A stretch of 64,000 nucleotides of DNA, from NCBI GenBank assembly GCA_964016985.1, contig OZ024827.1, positions 112,582,029 to 112,646,028 on the forward strand. The letters are read 5' to 3'. A program made the position numbers and the translations under genes. Shown in pieces: positions 20,293 to 30,720 of this stretch. How positions within the stretch are numbered: position 1 is the first letter of the stretch; each line of letters starts with the position of its first letter. Below the pieces are notes generated by a model that was not told where the DNA came from, ran no database searches, and was given only the letters and a program-made list of their open reading frames with translations. This stretch comes from Anodontia alba (taxonomy: Eukaryota > Mollusca > Bivalvia > Lucinida > Lucinidae).

Positions 20293-21246
20293 TTACCCCA
20301 TTCATATACCTGGCCTTTGAAAATACAGACCCATTCATATACTTGATCGCTGAAATGTTGACCTATTCATATATTGTCCTTTGACTTTTTTATACCTCTT
20401 CATATAGAATCTACTCTTCGCTGTTTGCACATATGTTTACAAATAAAAACAACAACAACAAAACAACTGTATTTCACAAATTATGCCATTTATCTATCAT
20501 ATTGTACACTAGCACGCATTTACACAAAATCAGCTGTCTAACCCTGTTATTCCTAGTGGACTCATCTATACTTATTACTTGGACGAGTCCAGTCTTTGAA
20601 AAGTGGGGCCTATCATATACCAATCAAGAAAACGTCGGGTTAGTCATATACTTTTTGTTAAAGAAAAGGGGCTAATCATTTACTTGGCAGCGCTGAAAAA
20701 GTGGGCCATTCGGTACGCACATCCGTACTATGCCACATACAGGAAGTTAACCCTACCCCTTTTCCCCCCTTAAATAAGTGTCCATATTCTGTATTCAGCA
20801 CCAAATTAACGCCTCAAGCATAAAAAATGGACAAAACTCTGTGAAAAGCGAATGCCCAGATTAAAGTACGCATGGGCGTTTGATATTCTTCTAGGCAGAA
20901 ACACTAGTAATGTAAAATAGATCGACCAAAGGTGAATGCCACGATCAGTCTGCGCTGATTGCGAGGCTTGTCTAAACCTTCAGCAATGTTCGCTTTAAGG
21001 ACTCTTTTTGCAGGACCAACTGAGATATAAAAGCCTGTTGGTATTCATTCCCATATTTAGTAAATAAAGCAAAAGCTCTGAAACATGTTGGTCAGGCGGA
21101 TTTGCATAGACAGTAAATTATCTGTACGAGCAATGTTTTCGGTTTTTGCTACATTGGTATATATGCGTACTGAAAAGGTCAAGTTGTGCAAAGGTGAAGA
21201 ATGCTGGCCTGGGTCTCTGTCGTTTATTTTCTCTGGACCCCCTTTA
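20293..21246. other. Intronic stretch, diverged short repeats
   Basis: Between 20293 and 20410 a diverged repeat of ATTCATATAC plus CCTTTGAAA occurs about four times at 37-45 bp spacing (GACCCATTCATATACTTG and similar). The rest shows no recognised element. Frames of 60-80 codons lack domains. Confidence 0.4.
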
Positions 21247-21460
21247 TTAACCTTTGTCATGCTGAATTAATTAAGATGCCATGCCGACTTCTAATTTCCA
21301 GCCCAATCAGATTACTTGATCCGGGTTTTTGATAGAAATTCACATATTTAATGACCAACAGTGCAGATCCAGAGCAGTTGGCTTCTTCAGAAGCCAACTG
21401 ATCTGGATCTTCACTGTTTGCTAAGACAGGGCATGTCGTGTTCAGCAAGAGAAGGGTTAA
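21247..21460 (+). mobile_element. B2-family MITE, complete
   Basis: TTAACCTTTGTCATGCTGAA and TTCAGCAAGAGAAGGGTTAA are the inverted termini. The interior has AAGATGCCATGCCGACTTCTAATTTCCAGCCC and the hairpin GCAGATCCAGAGCAGTTGGC, with its complement. Confidence 0.8.
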
Positions 21461-21473
21461 GAAAGTCGCCATC

Positions 21474-21669
21474 TTAGTACTGCTGAATAAATTAAGATGC
21501 CACGCCCACTTCTAACTGTCAGCCAATCAGATCGCTTGATCTGGGTTGTTGATTCAAATTCGCATACTGAACGACAAACAGGGCAGATCAAGATCTTTAG
21601 AAGCCAACTGATCTGGATCTACACTGTTTGCAAAGACAGTGCATATCTGGGTTCAACAGGACTAAGTTA
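21474..21669 (+). mobile_element. B2-family MITE with shortened hairpin
   Basis: It runs TAGTACTGCTGAATAAATT to GGGTTCAACAGGACTAAG. The left hairpin arm has lost about 10 bp (GGGCAGATCAAGATCTTTAG). It sits 14 bp from the preceding copy in the same orientation. Confidence 0.75.
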
Positions 21670-21671
21670 TC

Positions 21672-21733
21672 AGTAGCCGTAGCGCAGTAGGCTGCTTCAG
21701 CGGACTGAGGTTCTAATCCAGCTTGCTACGGAA
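21672..21733 (+). other. tRNA-like relic
   Basis: CCGTAGC and GCTACGG could pair as a 7-bp acceptor-like stem. TAGCGCAGTAGGC resembles an A box and GAGGTTCTAATCC a B box. The body is too short for a full tRNA, so this is at most a tRNA-derived SINE head or a tRNA pseudogene. Confidence 0.3.
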
Positions 21734-21763
21734 TCCTTAAAGGGAACAGATACATATTCATTA

Positions 21764-21960
21764 GACTGGCTCCAGTCTCTAAATTATTTTTCTAATAATC
21801 CTGATTGATAATCCACTAAATTAAAACCAATATGACTTTTAAGGCTGGTCACCAGTGACTAGTCTTTGTAGTCATGATATCATTTTGGTTTTATTTTAGG
21901 GGATTATCAAACAGGATTATCAGAAAAAATATTTGGTCACTGGAGAGTGGAGCCAGTCTG
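21764..21960. mobile_element. H-family palindromic MITE
   Basis: AGACTGGCTCCAGTCTC and GTGGAGCCAGTCT are the ends. Inner arms are AATAATCCTGATTGATAATC facing GATTATCAAACAGGATTAT, with a centre GGCTGGTCACCAGTGACTAG. Confidence 0.75.
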
Positions 21961-21979
21961 TATATTCATGAGAGGTAAC

Positions 21980-22152
21980 TCTTTCTAAATTGTTTTGCCT
22001 CCCTTCTGGAAAGGGGTCTACTCCAAAAGGAAAAAAAAATGCTCCTTGGGAATAAACTCTTTCCTTTTAGAGTAGAATCGTAATTAGAAGGAGCTTGGCG
22101 TACCGGGAAGCAAACAGGAAGTCACAAAATTGTCTTCCTTATCAGAAATAGC
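21980..22152. mobile_element. D-family MITE
   Basis: CCTCCCTTCTGGAAAGGGGTCTACTCCAAAAGG, GCTCCTTGGGA and CTTTCCTTTTAGAGTAGA, then AAGCAAACAGGAAGTCACAAAATTGTCTTCC. Confidence 0.65.
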
Positions 22153-22181
22153 GGAACGTCTACCAAGTTTATTTATTAGCC

Positions 22182-22408
22182 TTAACTCATCGTAGTCTGG
22201 AGATCCTCAAAGGGTAACTGGCAAACAATGCAGACCCAGATCAGACGCCGCAGAACGCGGCGTCTGATCAAGGTCTCCCCTGTTTGCAAATAGTTCCACC
22301 ATTTTTCTTTAGGAATATCTAAATCACATAACCTGATATACCTAAATTCGAAATGGGAATCTTTCAATGTATAGTATGGAGGAGTTTATTCAGTCTACAA
22401 TGAGTTAA
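22182..22408 (+). mobile_element. B3-family MITE
   Basis: TTAACTCATCGTAGTCTGGAG to CAGTCTACAATGAGTTAA. The hairpin GACGCCGCAGAACGCGGCGTC is perfect at the centre. Confidence 0.8.
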
Positions 22409-22498
22409 CCTAATTGTGGTTATCACCTAACAACATCCTGAAAAGTCGAATGTCAAGAGGACGCAAAATTCATTAAACTAAACATTGTTTTTGAACTA

Positions 22499-22837
22499 CA
22501 GTCGGCCCTCTTTATACCGAAACTCGATACAACGATAAAATTCGTTAAAATAATAATTTCACTGGCATGAAACCTTCGCTCAAGAGGTTATAGTTAATCG
22601 GAAATCATACAAGAACATTGTGTTCAGTACTCCAAAAACATATGTTTTGGAAATTTGTGATTTGCCTCACTGAGGTGGTTCTAACAAATATCCAAAACAT
22701 ATGTTTTATGAGGAAATAAGAGTAAACTACCTTTCTTACACCCAATTCTGCTAATTAATCTTTCTTTACAACAGCAAATTCATTTTAATGGCAACATCTT
22801 TGGGAACATATGCTATAGTTGTAATGAGAGTTCACTG
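22499..22837. mobile_element. K-family pogo-like MITE with TA target duplication
   Basis: CAGTCGGCCCTCTTTATACC starts and GAGAGTTCACTG ends the element, with TA at 22497-22498 and 22838-22839. The centre hairpin is AAAACATATGTTTTGGA with TTTGCCTCACTGAGGTGGTTC. A second copy is at 40526. Confidence 0.75.
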
Positions 22838-22839
22838 TA

Positions 22840-23052
22840 TTAACCCTTGTCATGCTGAATAAATTAAGATACCACACCCACTTTTAATTTTTAGCCAATC
22901 AGATTGCTTGATCCAATTTGGTAATACAAATTCACATACTTAATGACAAACAGTGTAGATCCAGATCAGTTGGCTTCAAAGAAGCCAACTGATCTCGAGT
23001 TACACTGTTTGCAAAGACAGGACATATCCGGGTTCAGCAGGACAAGGGTTAA
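22840..23052 (+). mobile_element. B2-family MITE abutting K
   Basis: It starts TTAACCCTTGTCATGCTGAA immediately after the K target TA and ends TTCAGCAGGACAAGGGTTAA, so the inverted termini are nearly perfect. Confidence 0.8.
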
Positions 23053-24381
23053 GGATTCGGAAAAAAACACAGGCGGCAAAACCCCAAGAGCGGCAGCGCC
23101 TGGTGACCCACAATGAAACGACCTGCTTGTAGAAATAGACATAGAGAAACTTACACACTAGATCTTATATATAGACGTCTTTTTCATTGATCGAGGCGAT
23201 GTTGCATCGATTACTCTGTCAAGTGTGAATTCGCCCGCTGAAGGAAGAAGAGCTGCGCAGAGCGAGAAAACGCCCTTATAGCAAAGGCCCAGATAAACCT
23301 GCGTATTCACACGTTTCTGAAAGCGTTAAGGACTAGCTGTTGACCCCTTTGTCGGCTCCAAGTGGGTGGGGTGTCAGTGTGAGACTGAAGCACACAGAGC
23401 ATACCTGTTCATTGAACATACAGTATATTTTATTAAGTCAGATAGTAATTCTTTCTGTCAAACCGTATGTTTGCAACAACACACTTAACCACTGCCAGAA
23501 ATGAAGACGCAAAATGTCCGACTACCGTTTAGTTATTCCCCATCCCCTTTTCAGGCCACAATCGATTCGTCAGCAGTTTCATATAAATATATAGGTAAAC
23601 CAAGGGAGGCTTTTTATCAAAAACTGACTTTTGTTAACAAAATAACCTAAAACATACAGGTATGGTTACACGTGTCGAGTTCGCCATCTTGAAACGAGAA
23701 AACGAAAATGTAAACACTGAATGCATAGACGTACAAATACTCTTCATTATCCTTGATCGCAGAAAAAAGGTCCATTTTTGTGAAGCACAATTATTTGAGA
23801 ATCATCTCTTACTGTTCATTGTGTGGATCGTTGTTTAGGAAAGCTACTATTTTGAGATATGTTCAGCTGCTGAAGCCCGTATAATCGCTATGTAAAGTGA
23901 CGTAAGTGGAAGAGAAGGGCCTTTTCACAAAAAAAAAAAAAAAAAAAAAAAAAATCGCCAGATAGTTCCGGCGGGTAAAAGATCGTGACTTTTATGATAA
24001 CTTTTATAATTCATTCTTAATTTTGGTTTAACTGAATAGTTCGAAACAGATTTTATGAAATAGTTTGAAAGCACCAATGATAAAAAAATATTTTTTATTA
24101 TTATTATTTTTGCGGAATTACTTTTTTTATCCAATGATTACTCGTGTAGATCACTTCCGTGAGGCTGGAGAGGTTGCAACAAGAATTTGGTAATTATACA
24201 CGCTGATCATGTGAATTCTTTGCTTTATTAACTGATTTATACAAACTTCAAGTCTGCGACACTGTTTTCAGACATGATCCATGAACCATAAAGTTAAGAA
24301 ATGTAATATTTTTGTTAAGAAATGCAATGCTTTTCTTTACATGGGGATCTGTTTATACATTTAAGTTTGTTCGCCCGTGCA
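23053..24381. other. Intronic stretch without recognised element
   Basis: This is the longest run before the fold-back element with no family member. It holds a poly-A tract of 25 bases (23930-23954) and AT-rich sequence. There is no convincing coding signal on either strand. Confidence 0.45.
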
Positions 24382-24656
24382 CATTACGAAAACACGCCTA
24401 TTCAAATATACTGGAAATTTCACCACCCAAAAAAATGAAAATTTTCAGATAAAAATTCTGATATTTTTTATATTTCTGCTCAAAACATAGATTGTGGGTA
24501 CTCGTTAGAACCGCCTCGCCGAGGCGGTTCTAACGAGTACCCACAATCTATGTTTTTGAGCTGAAATAAGAAAAATAATGTATACCCCTGTAAACCCCAA
24601 TTTTACTATATAAACGTGGTGTTTAAGGGGGTCAAAATTATATAGGTATGTTTTCG
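24382..24656 (-). mobile_element. A-family MITE, copy 10, split by the fold-back element
   Basis: CATTACGAAAACACGCCTAT begins the copy and it runs with a perfect hairpin to ATAGGTATGTTTTCG. The last five bases (TGATG) lie at 30112-30116, beyond the inserted element. When rejoined across the 9-bp duplication the MITE is complete. It is then flanked by A on both sides (24381 and 30117). Confidence 0.92.
24648..24656. repeat. Left target-site duplication of the fold-back element
   Basis: ATGTTTTCG, identical to 30103-30111. The sequence belongs to the end of A copy 10. Confidence 0.9.
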
Positions 24657-24662
24657 ATGTGC

Positions 24663-24736
24663 GTGAAGTTAGCTGCCAGTTGCCATTTGCCAGTTGCCAA
24701 TTCAATGTTGAACTGGCAACTGGCAGCCAACTTCAC
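24663..24736. repeat. Left terminal hairpin of the fold-back element
   Basis: GTGAAGTTAGCTGCCAGTTG at 24663 pairs with CAACTGGCAGCCAACTTCAC ending 24736, a stem of about 22 bp with one mismatch. The loop region also contains GCCAGTTGCCAATTCAA facing TTGAACTGGC. Confidence 0.85.
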
Positions 24737-24775
24737 ACTCTAGATGCCAATTCGGTTTGATTTTGAACTTTTATT

Positions 24776-27580
24776 GAATTGGCAACTGTCAACTGGCAGC
24801 TGGCTGCCAATTCGATTTTTATCAAGAACTTTGAATTGGCAACTGTCAACTGTCAGCCAGCTGCCAATTCGAAAGAGCTACCATAAGAGTAATATGAAAT
24901 GAATTGGCAACTGGCAACTGGCAGCTGGCTGCCAATTCGATTTCTATCAAGAACGTTGAATTGGCAACTGTCAACTGTCAGCCAGCTGCCAATTCGATGA
25001 ATCTATCATAAGGGCTATAAGAAATGAATTGGCAACTGTCAACTGGCAGCTGGCTGCCAATTCAATTTCCATCAAGAACTTTGAATTGGCAACTGTCAGC
25101 CAGATGCCATTTCGATGAAGCTATCATAAGGTGTATATGAAATGAATTGGCAACTGTCAACTGGCAGCTGGGTGCCAATTCAATTTCTATCAAGAACTTT
25201 GAATTGGCAACTGTCAACTGTCAGCCAGCTGCCAATTCGAAAGAGCTACCATAAGAGATATATGAAATGAATTGGCAACTGGCAACTGGCAGCTGGCTGC
25301 CAATTCGATTTCTATCAAGAACTTTGAATTGGCAACTGTCAACTGTCAGCCAGCTGCCAATTCGAAAGAGCTACCATAAGAGATATATGAAATGAATGGC
25401 AACTGGCAACTGGCAGCTGGCTGCCAATTCGATTTCTATCAAGAACTTTGAATTGGCAACTGTCAACTGTCAGCCAGCTGCCAATTCGATGAATCTATCA
25501 TAAGGTCTATATGAAATGAATTGGCAACTGTCAACTGGCAGCTGGCTGCCAATTCAATTTCTATCAAGAACTTTGAATTGGCAACTGTCAACTGTCAGCC
25601 AGCTACCAATTCGATAGAGCTTTAATAAGAAATATATGAAATGAATTGGCAACTGTCAACTGGCAGCTGGCTGCCAATTCGATTTCTATCAAGAACTTTG
25701 AATTGGCAACTGTCAACTGTCAGCCAGCTGCCAATTCGAAAGAGCTACCATAAGAGGTATATGAAATGAATTGGCAACTGGCAACTGGCAGCTGGCTGCC
25801 AATTCGATTTCTATCAAGAACTTTGAATTGGCAACTGTCAACTGTCAGCCAGCTGCCAATTCGATGAATCTATCATAAGGGCTATATGAAATGAATTTGC
25901 AACTGTCAACTGGCAGCTGGCTGCCAATTCGATTTCTATCAAGAACTTTGAATTGGCAACTGTCAGCCAGATGCCATTTCGATGAAGCTATCATAAGGTA
26001 TATATGAAATGAATTGGCAACTGTCAACTTGCAGCTGGCTGCCAATTCGATTTCTATCAAGAACTTTGAATTGGCAACTTTCAACTGTCAGCCAGCTGCC
26101 AATTCGATAGAGCTTTAATAAGAAATATATGAAATGAATTGGCAACTGTCAACTGGCAGCTGGCTGCCAATTCGATTTCTATCAAGAACTTTGAATTGGC
26201 AACTGTCAACTGTCAGCCAGCTGCCAATTCGAAAGAGCTACCATAAGAGGTATATGAAATGAATTGGCAACTGGCAACTGGCAGCTGGCTGCCAATTCGA
26301 TTTCTATCAAGAACTTTGAATTGGCAACTTTCAACTGTCAGCCAGCTGCCAATTCGATAGAGCTTTAATAAGAAATATATGAAATGAATTGGCAACTGGC
26401 AACTGGCAACTGGCAGCTGGCTGCCAATTCGATTTCTATCAAGAACTTTGAATTGGCAACTGTCAACTGTCAGCCAGCTGCCAATTCGAAAGAGCTACCA
26501 TAAGAGGTATATGAAATGAATTGGCAACTGGCAACTGGCAGCTGGCTGCCAATTCGATTTCTATCAAGAACTTTGAATTGGCAACTGTCAACTGTCAGCC
26601 AGCTGCCAATTCGATGAATCTATCATAAGGGCTATATGAAATGAATTTGCAACTGTCAACTGGCAGCTGGCTGCCAATTCGATTTCTATCAAGAACTTTG
26701 AATTGGCAACTGTCAGCCAGATGCCATTTCGATGAAGCTATCATAAGGTATATATGATATGAATTGGCAACTGTCAACTGGCAGCTGGCTGCTAATTCGA
26801 TTTCTATCAAGAACTTTGAATTGGCAACTTTCAACTGTCAGCCAGCTGCCAATTCGATAGAGCTTTAATAAGAAATATATGAAATGAATTGGCAACTGGC
26901 AACTGGCAGCTGGCTGCCAATTCGATTTCTATCAAGAACTTTGAATTGGCAACTGTCAACTGTCAGCCAGCTGCCAATTCGAAAGAGCTACCATAAGAGG
27001 TATATGAAATGAATTGGCAACTGGCAACTGGCAGCTGGCTGCCAATTCGATTTCTATCAAGAACTTTGAATTGTCAACTGTCAACTGTCAGCCAGCTGCC
27101 AATTCGATGAATCTATCATAAGGGCTATATGAAATGAATTTGCAACTGTCAACTGGCAGCTGGCTGCCAATTCGATTTCTATCAAGAACTTTGAATTGGC
27201 AACTGTCAACTGTCAGCCAGCTACCAATTCGATAGAGCTTTAATAAGAAATATATGAAATGAATTGGCAACTGTCAACTGGCAGCTGGCTGCCAATTCGA
27301 TTTCTATCAAGAACGTCGAATTGGCAACTGTCAACTGTCAGCCTGCTGCCAATTCGATGAATCTATCATAAGGGCTATAAGAAATGAATTGGCAACTGTA
27401 AACTGGCAGCTGGCTGGCAATTCAATTTCTATCAAGAACTTTGAATTGGCAACTGTCAGCCAGATGCCATTTCGATGAAGCTATCATAAGGTGTATATGA
27501 AATGAATTGGCAACTGTCAACTGGCAGCTGGCTGCCAATTCGATTTCTATCAAGAACTTTGAATTGGCAACTGTCAACTG
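24776..27580. repeat. Left array of about 125-bp subrepeats
   Basis: Units start at positions such as 24901, 25026, 25144 and 25269, giving spacings of 125, 118 and 125. The 118-bp form lacks one CAACTGT heptamer and reads CAGCCAGATGCCATTTCGATG. Spacer variants within units are ACCATAAGAGGTATATG, ATCATAAGGGCTATATG and TTTAATAAGAAATATATG. Confidence 0.9.
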
Positions 27581-29983
27581 TAGCTCTTTCGAATTGGCAG
27601 CTGGCAGTTGACAGTTGCCAATTCATTTCATATATTTCTTATTAAAGCTCTATCGAATTGGTAGCTGGCTGACAGTTGACAGTTGCCAATTCAAAGTTCT
27701 TGATAGAAATCGAATTGGCAGCCAGCTGCCAGTTGACAGTTGCAAATTCATTTCATATAGCCCTTATGATAGATTCATCGAATTGGCAGCTGGCTGACAG
27801 TTGACAGTTGACAATTCAAAGTTCTTGATAGAAATCGAATTGGCAGCCAGCTGCCAGTTGCCAGTTGCCAATTCATTTCATATACCTCTTATGGTAGCTC
27901 TTTCGAATTGGCAGCTGGCTGACAGTTGACAGTTGCCAATTCAAAGTTCTTGATAGAAATCGAATTGGCAGCCAGCTGCCAGTTGACAGTTGCCAATTCA
28001 TTTCATATATTTCTTATTAAAGCTCTATCGAATTGGCAGCTGGCTGACAGTTGAAAGTTGCCAATTCAAAGTTCTTGATAGAAATCGAATTGGCAGCCAG
28101 CTGCCAGTTGACAGTTGCCAATTCATATCATATATACCTTATGATAGCTTCATCGAAATGGCATCTGGCTGACAGTTGCCAATTCAAAGTTCTTGATAGA
28201 AATCGAATTGGCAGCCAGCTGCCAGTTGACAGTTGCAAATTCATTTCATATAGCCCTTATGATAGATTCATCGAATTGGCAGCTGGCTGACAGTTGACAG
28301 TTGCCAATTCAAAGTTCTTGATAGAAATCGAATTGGCAGCCAGCTGCCAGTTGCCAGTTGCCAATTCATTTTAATACCTCTTATGGTAGCTCTTTCGAAT
28401 TGGCAGCTGGCTGACAGTTGACAGTTGCCAATTCAAAGTTCTTGATAGAAATCGAATTGGCAGCCAGCTGCCAGTTGCCAGTTGCCAATTCATTTCATAT
28501 ATCTCTTATGGTAGCTCTTTCGAATTGGCAGCTGGCTTACAGTTGACAGTTGCCAATTCAAAGTTCTTGATAGAAATCGAATTGGCAGCCAGCTGCCAGT
28601 TGACAGTTGCCAATTCATTTCATATACACCTTATGATAGCTTCATCGAAATGGCATCTGGCTGACAGTTGCCAATTCAAAGTTCTTGATAGAAATTGAAT
28701 TGCCAGCCAGCTGCCAGTTGACAGTTGCCAATTCATTTCTTATAGCCCTTATGGTAGATTCATCGAATTGGCAGCTGGCTGACAGTTGACAGTTGCCAAT
28801 TCGACGTTCTTGATAGAAATCGAATTGGCAGCCAGCTGCCAGTTGACAGTTGCCAATTCATTTCATATATTTCTTATTAAAGCTCTATCGAATTGGTAGC
28901 TGGCTGACAGTTGACAGTTGCCAATTCAAAGTTCTTGATAGAAATCGAATTGGCAGCCAGCTGCCAGTTGACAGTTGCAAATTCATTTCATATAGCCCTT
29001 ATGATAGATTCATCGAATTGGCAGCTGGCTGACAGTTGACAGTTGACAATTCAAAGTTCTTGATAGAAATCGAATTGGCAGCCAGCTGCCAGTTGCCAGT
29101 TGCCAATTCATTTCATATACCTCTTATGGTAGCTCTTTCGAATTGGCAGCTGGCTGACAGTTGACAGTTGCCAATTCAAAGTTCTTGATAGAAATCGAAT
29201 TGGCAGCCAGCTGCCAGTTGACAGTTGCCAATTCATTTCATATATTTCTTATTAAAGCTCTATCGAATTGGTAGCTGGCTGACAGTTGACAGTTGCCAAT
29301 TCAAAGTTCTTGATAGAAATTGAATTGGCAGCCAGCTGCCAGTTGACAGTTGCCAATTCATTTCATATAGACCTTATGATAGATTCATCGAATTGGCAGC
29401 TGGCTGACAGTTGACAGTTGCCAATTCAAAGTTCTTGATAGAAATCGAATTGGCAGCCAGCTGCCAGTTGCCAGTTGCCATTCATTTCATATATCTCTTA
29501 TGGTAGCTCTTTCGAATTGGCAGCTGGCTGACAGTTGACAGTTGCCAATTCAAAGTTCTTGATAGAAATCGAATTGGCAGCCAGCTGCCAGTTGCCAGTT
29601 GCCAATTCATTTCATATATCTCTTATGGTAGCTCTTTCGAATTGGCAGCTGGCTGACAGTTGACAGTTGCCAATTCAAAGTTCTTGATGGAAATTGAATT
29701 GGCAGCCAGCTGCCAGTTGACAGTTGCCAATTCATTTCTTATAGCCCTTATGAAAGATTCATCGAATTGGCAGCTGGCTGACAGTTGACAGTTGCCAATT
29801 CAACGTTCTTGATAGAAATCGAATTGGCAGCCAGCTGCCAGTTGCCAGTTGCCAATTCATTTCATATTACTCTTATGGTAGCTCTTTCGAATTGGCAGCT
29901 GGCTGACAGTTGACAGTTGCCAATTCAAAGTTCTTGATAAAAATCGAATTGGCAGCCAGCTGCCAGTTGACAGTTGCCAATTC
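27581..29983. repeat. Right array of about 125-bp subrepeats (inverted)
   Basis: This is the same unit in reverse. The segment 27615-27797 mirrors 27088-27270, and 27990-28172 mirrors 26713-26895, around one axis (27442.5). The segment 27615-27797 also recurs directly at 28850-29032, encoding the same 60 residues in translation. So a block of about ten units repeats within this arm. Confidence 0.9.
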
Positions 29984-30022
29984 AATAAAAGTTCAAAATC
30001 AAACCGAATTGGCATCTAGAGT

Positions 30023-30096
30023 GTGAAGTTGGCTGCCAGTTGCCAGTTCAACATTGAATTGGCAACTGGCAAATGGCAACTGGCAGCTAACTTCAC
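30023..30096. repeat. Right terminal hairpin of the fold-back element
   Basis: GTGAAGTTGGCTGCCAGTTG and CAACTGGCAGCTAACTTCAC mirror the left terminal hairpin exactly. Confidence 0.85.
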
Positions 30097-30102
30097 GCAC
30101 AT

Positions 30103-30111
30103 ATGTTTTCG
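30103..30111. repeat. Right target-site duplication of the fold-back element
   Basis: ATGTTTTCG, followed by TGATG, the missing tail of A copy 10. Confidence 0.9.
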
Positions 30112-30116
30112 TGATG

Positions 30117-30571
30117 ATACAAAGCGTGTATGGAAAAAAAAATGTTGTACGGTGGGTGAGTTCTTGCCATCGACTTGAAACGTTTCTAAATCCAGATTGT
30201 TATCAATCAATAGGCTTATTTTATTTATGCAGTGTGTTAAATGTGATACTGACCGTTGATTTTATTTTAAAAGTTGTTTGATCAGTGAAAACTGTGACTT
30301 CACCCTGTAAACAAGAGCGCAATGTACAGATTGACTACGTGGATTGAATGAAAGTTTTCAATGATACCGAATCAGAATCGAATGTTCCCCTTTGAGTCTA
30401 GTTGTGCCCAGATGTAAATAGCACCTTTACAACTGTACATGTACAAGCTATGGTATTGGTTAAAGCGTGCGTGTAAAAAGAGAGGGTGTACAGGTGCTGC
30501 CAAAATATTGCTGCCGTTTTGAAAAAAGTTTTGCAAAAATCGTGTTTTTCTTTTCGAAAAAGTTCCCTGCG
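30117..30571. other. Intronic stretch without recognised element
   Basis: No family member or coding signal is visible. Confidence 0.4.
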
Positions 30572-30680
30572 TTTAAAAAAAAGGGACATTGTGATCACAT
30601 CAGTTTTCATCAACATTCTGTACCTTAAGTACAGAATGTTGATGAAAACTGATGTGATCACAATGTCCCTTTTTTTTAAA
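30572..30680. repeat. Perfect 52-bp-stem hairpin
   Basis: The arms 30572-30623 and 30629-30680 are exactly complementary over 52 bp with a 5-nt loop (CTTAA). The stem begins TTTAAAAAAAAGGGACATTG and ends CAACATTCTGTAC. It resembles no other family in the window. Open frames of 70-88 codons crossing it on both strands are mirror artefacts. Confidence 0.85.
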
Positions 30681-30720
30681 GTGTTTTCAGATTAGGAAGA
30701 CTTGCTTGATTTAATTGGGA

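Larger units (their letters stand above)
24657..30102. mobile_element. Fold-back (FB-type) transposon, 5446 bp, non-autonomous
   Basis: The whole element is a pair of inverted arrays. Both ends begin, read inward, ATGTGCGTGAAGTTAGCTGC. I compared the outer roughly 400 bp of the two ends by eye and found them identical except for one base. A perfect 9-bp target duplication (ATGTTTTCG) flanks it. Each end has a roughly 120-bp terminal block that is itself a hairpin. Inside lie tandem subrepeats of about 125 bp (some 118 bp) built from TTGGCAACTG, CAGCTGGCTGCCAATTCGAT and TTCTATCAAGAACTTTGAA. I estimate 22 units in the left arm and 19-20 in the right. There is no transposase and no unique core. 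Known Drosophila Foldback elements have the same plan and a 9-bp duplication, and Mutator-like elements also make 9-bp duplications. Assignment to that group is an inference. Short frames of 60-79 codons in it are repeat shadows. Confidence 0.93.

Noticed and set aside
21672..21733. Functional tRNA gene
   Set aside because: Acceptor-like pairing and a B box are present, but the body is too short and no anticodon arm can be drawn.
25845..29032. Families of 60-79-codon open frames (MPIHFIYFLLKLYRIGS, MKVANSKFLIEIELAAS) repeated on both strands
   Set aside because: They are translations of the 125-bp fold-back subrepeats. The same peptides occur on the minus strand in the left arm and the plus strand in the right arm, with no flanking signals.
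24776..29983. Regularly spaced palindromic repeats resembling a CRISPR array
   Set aside because: Units are contiguous tandem repeats with no unique spacers, they are inverted about a centre, and the genome is eukaryotic.
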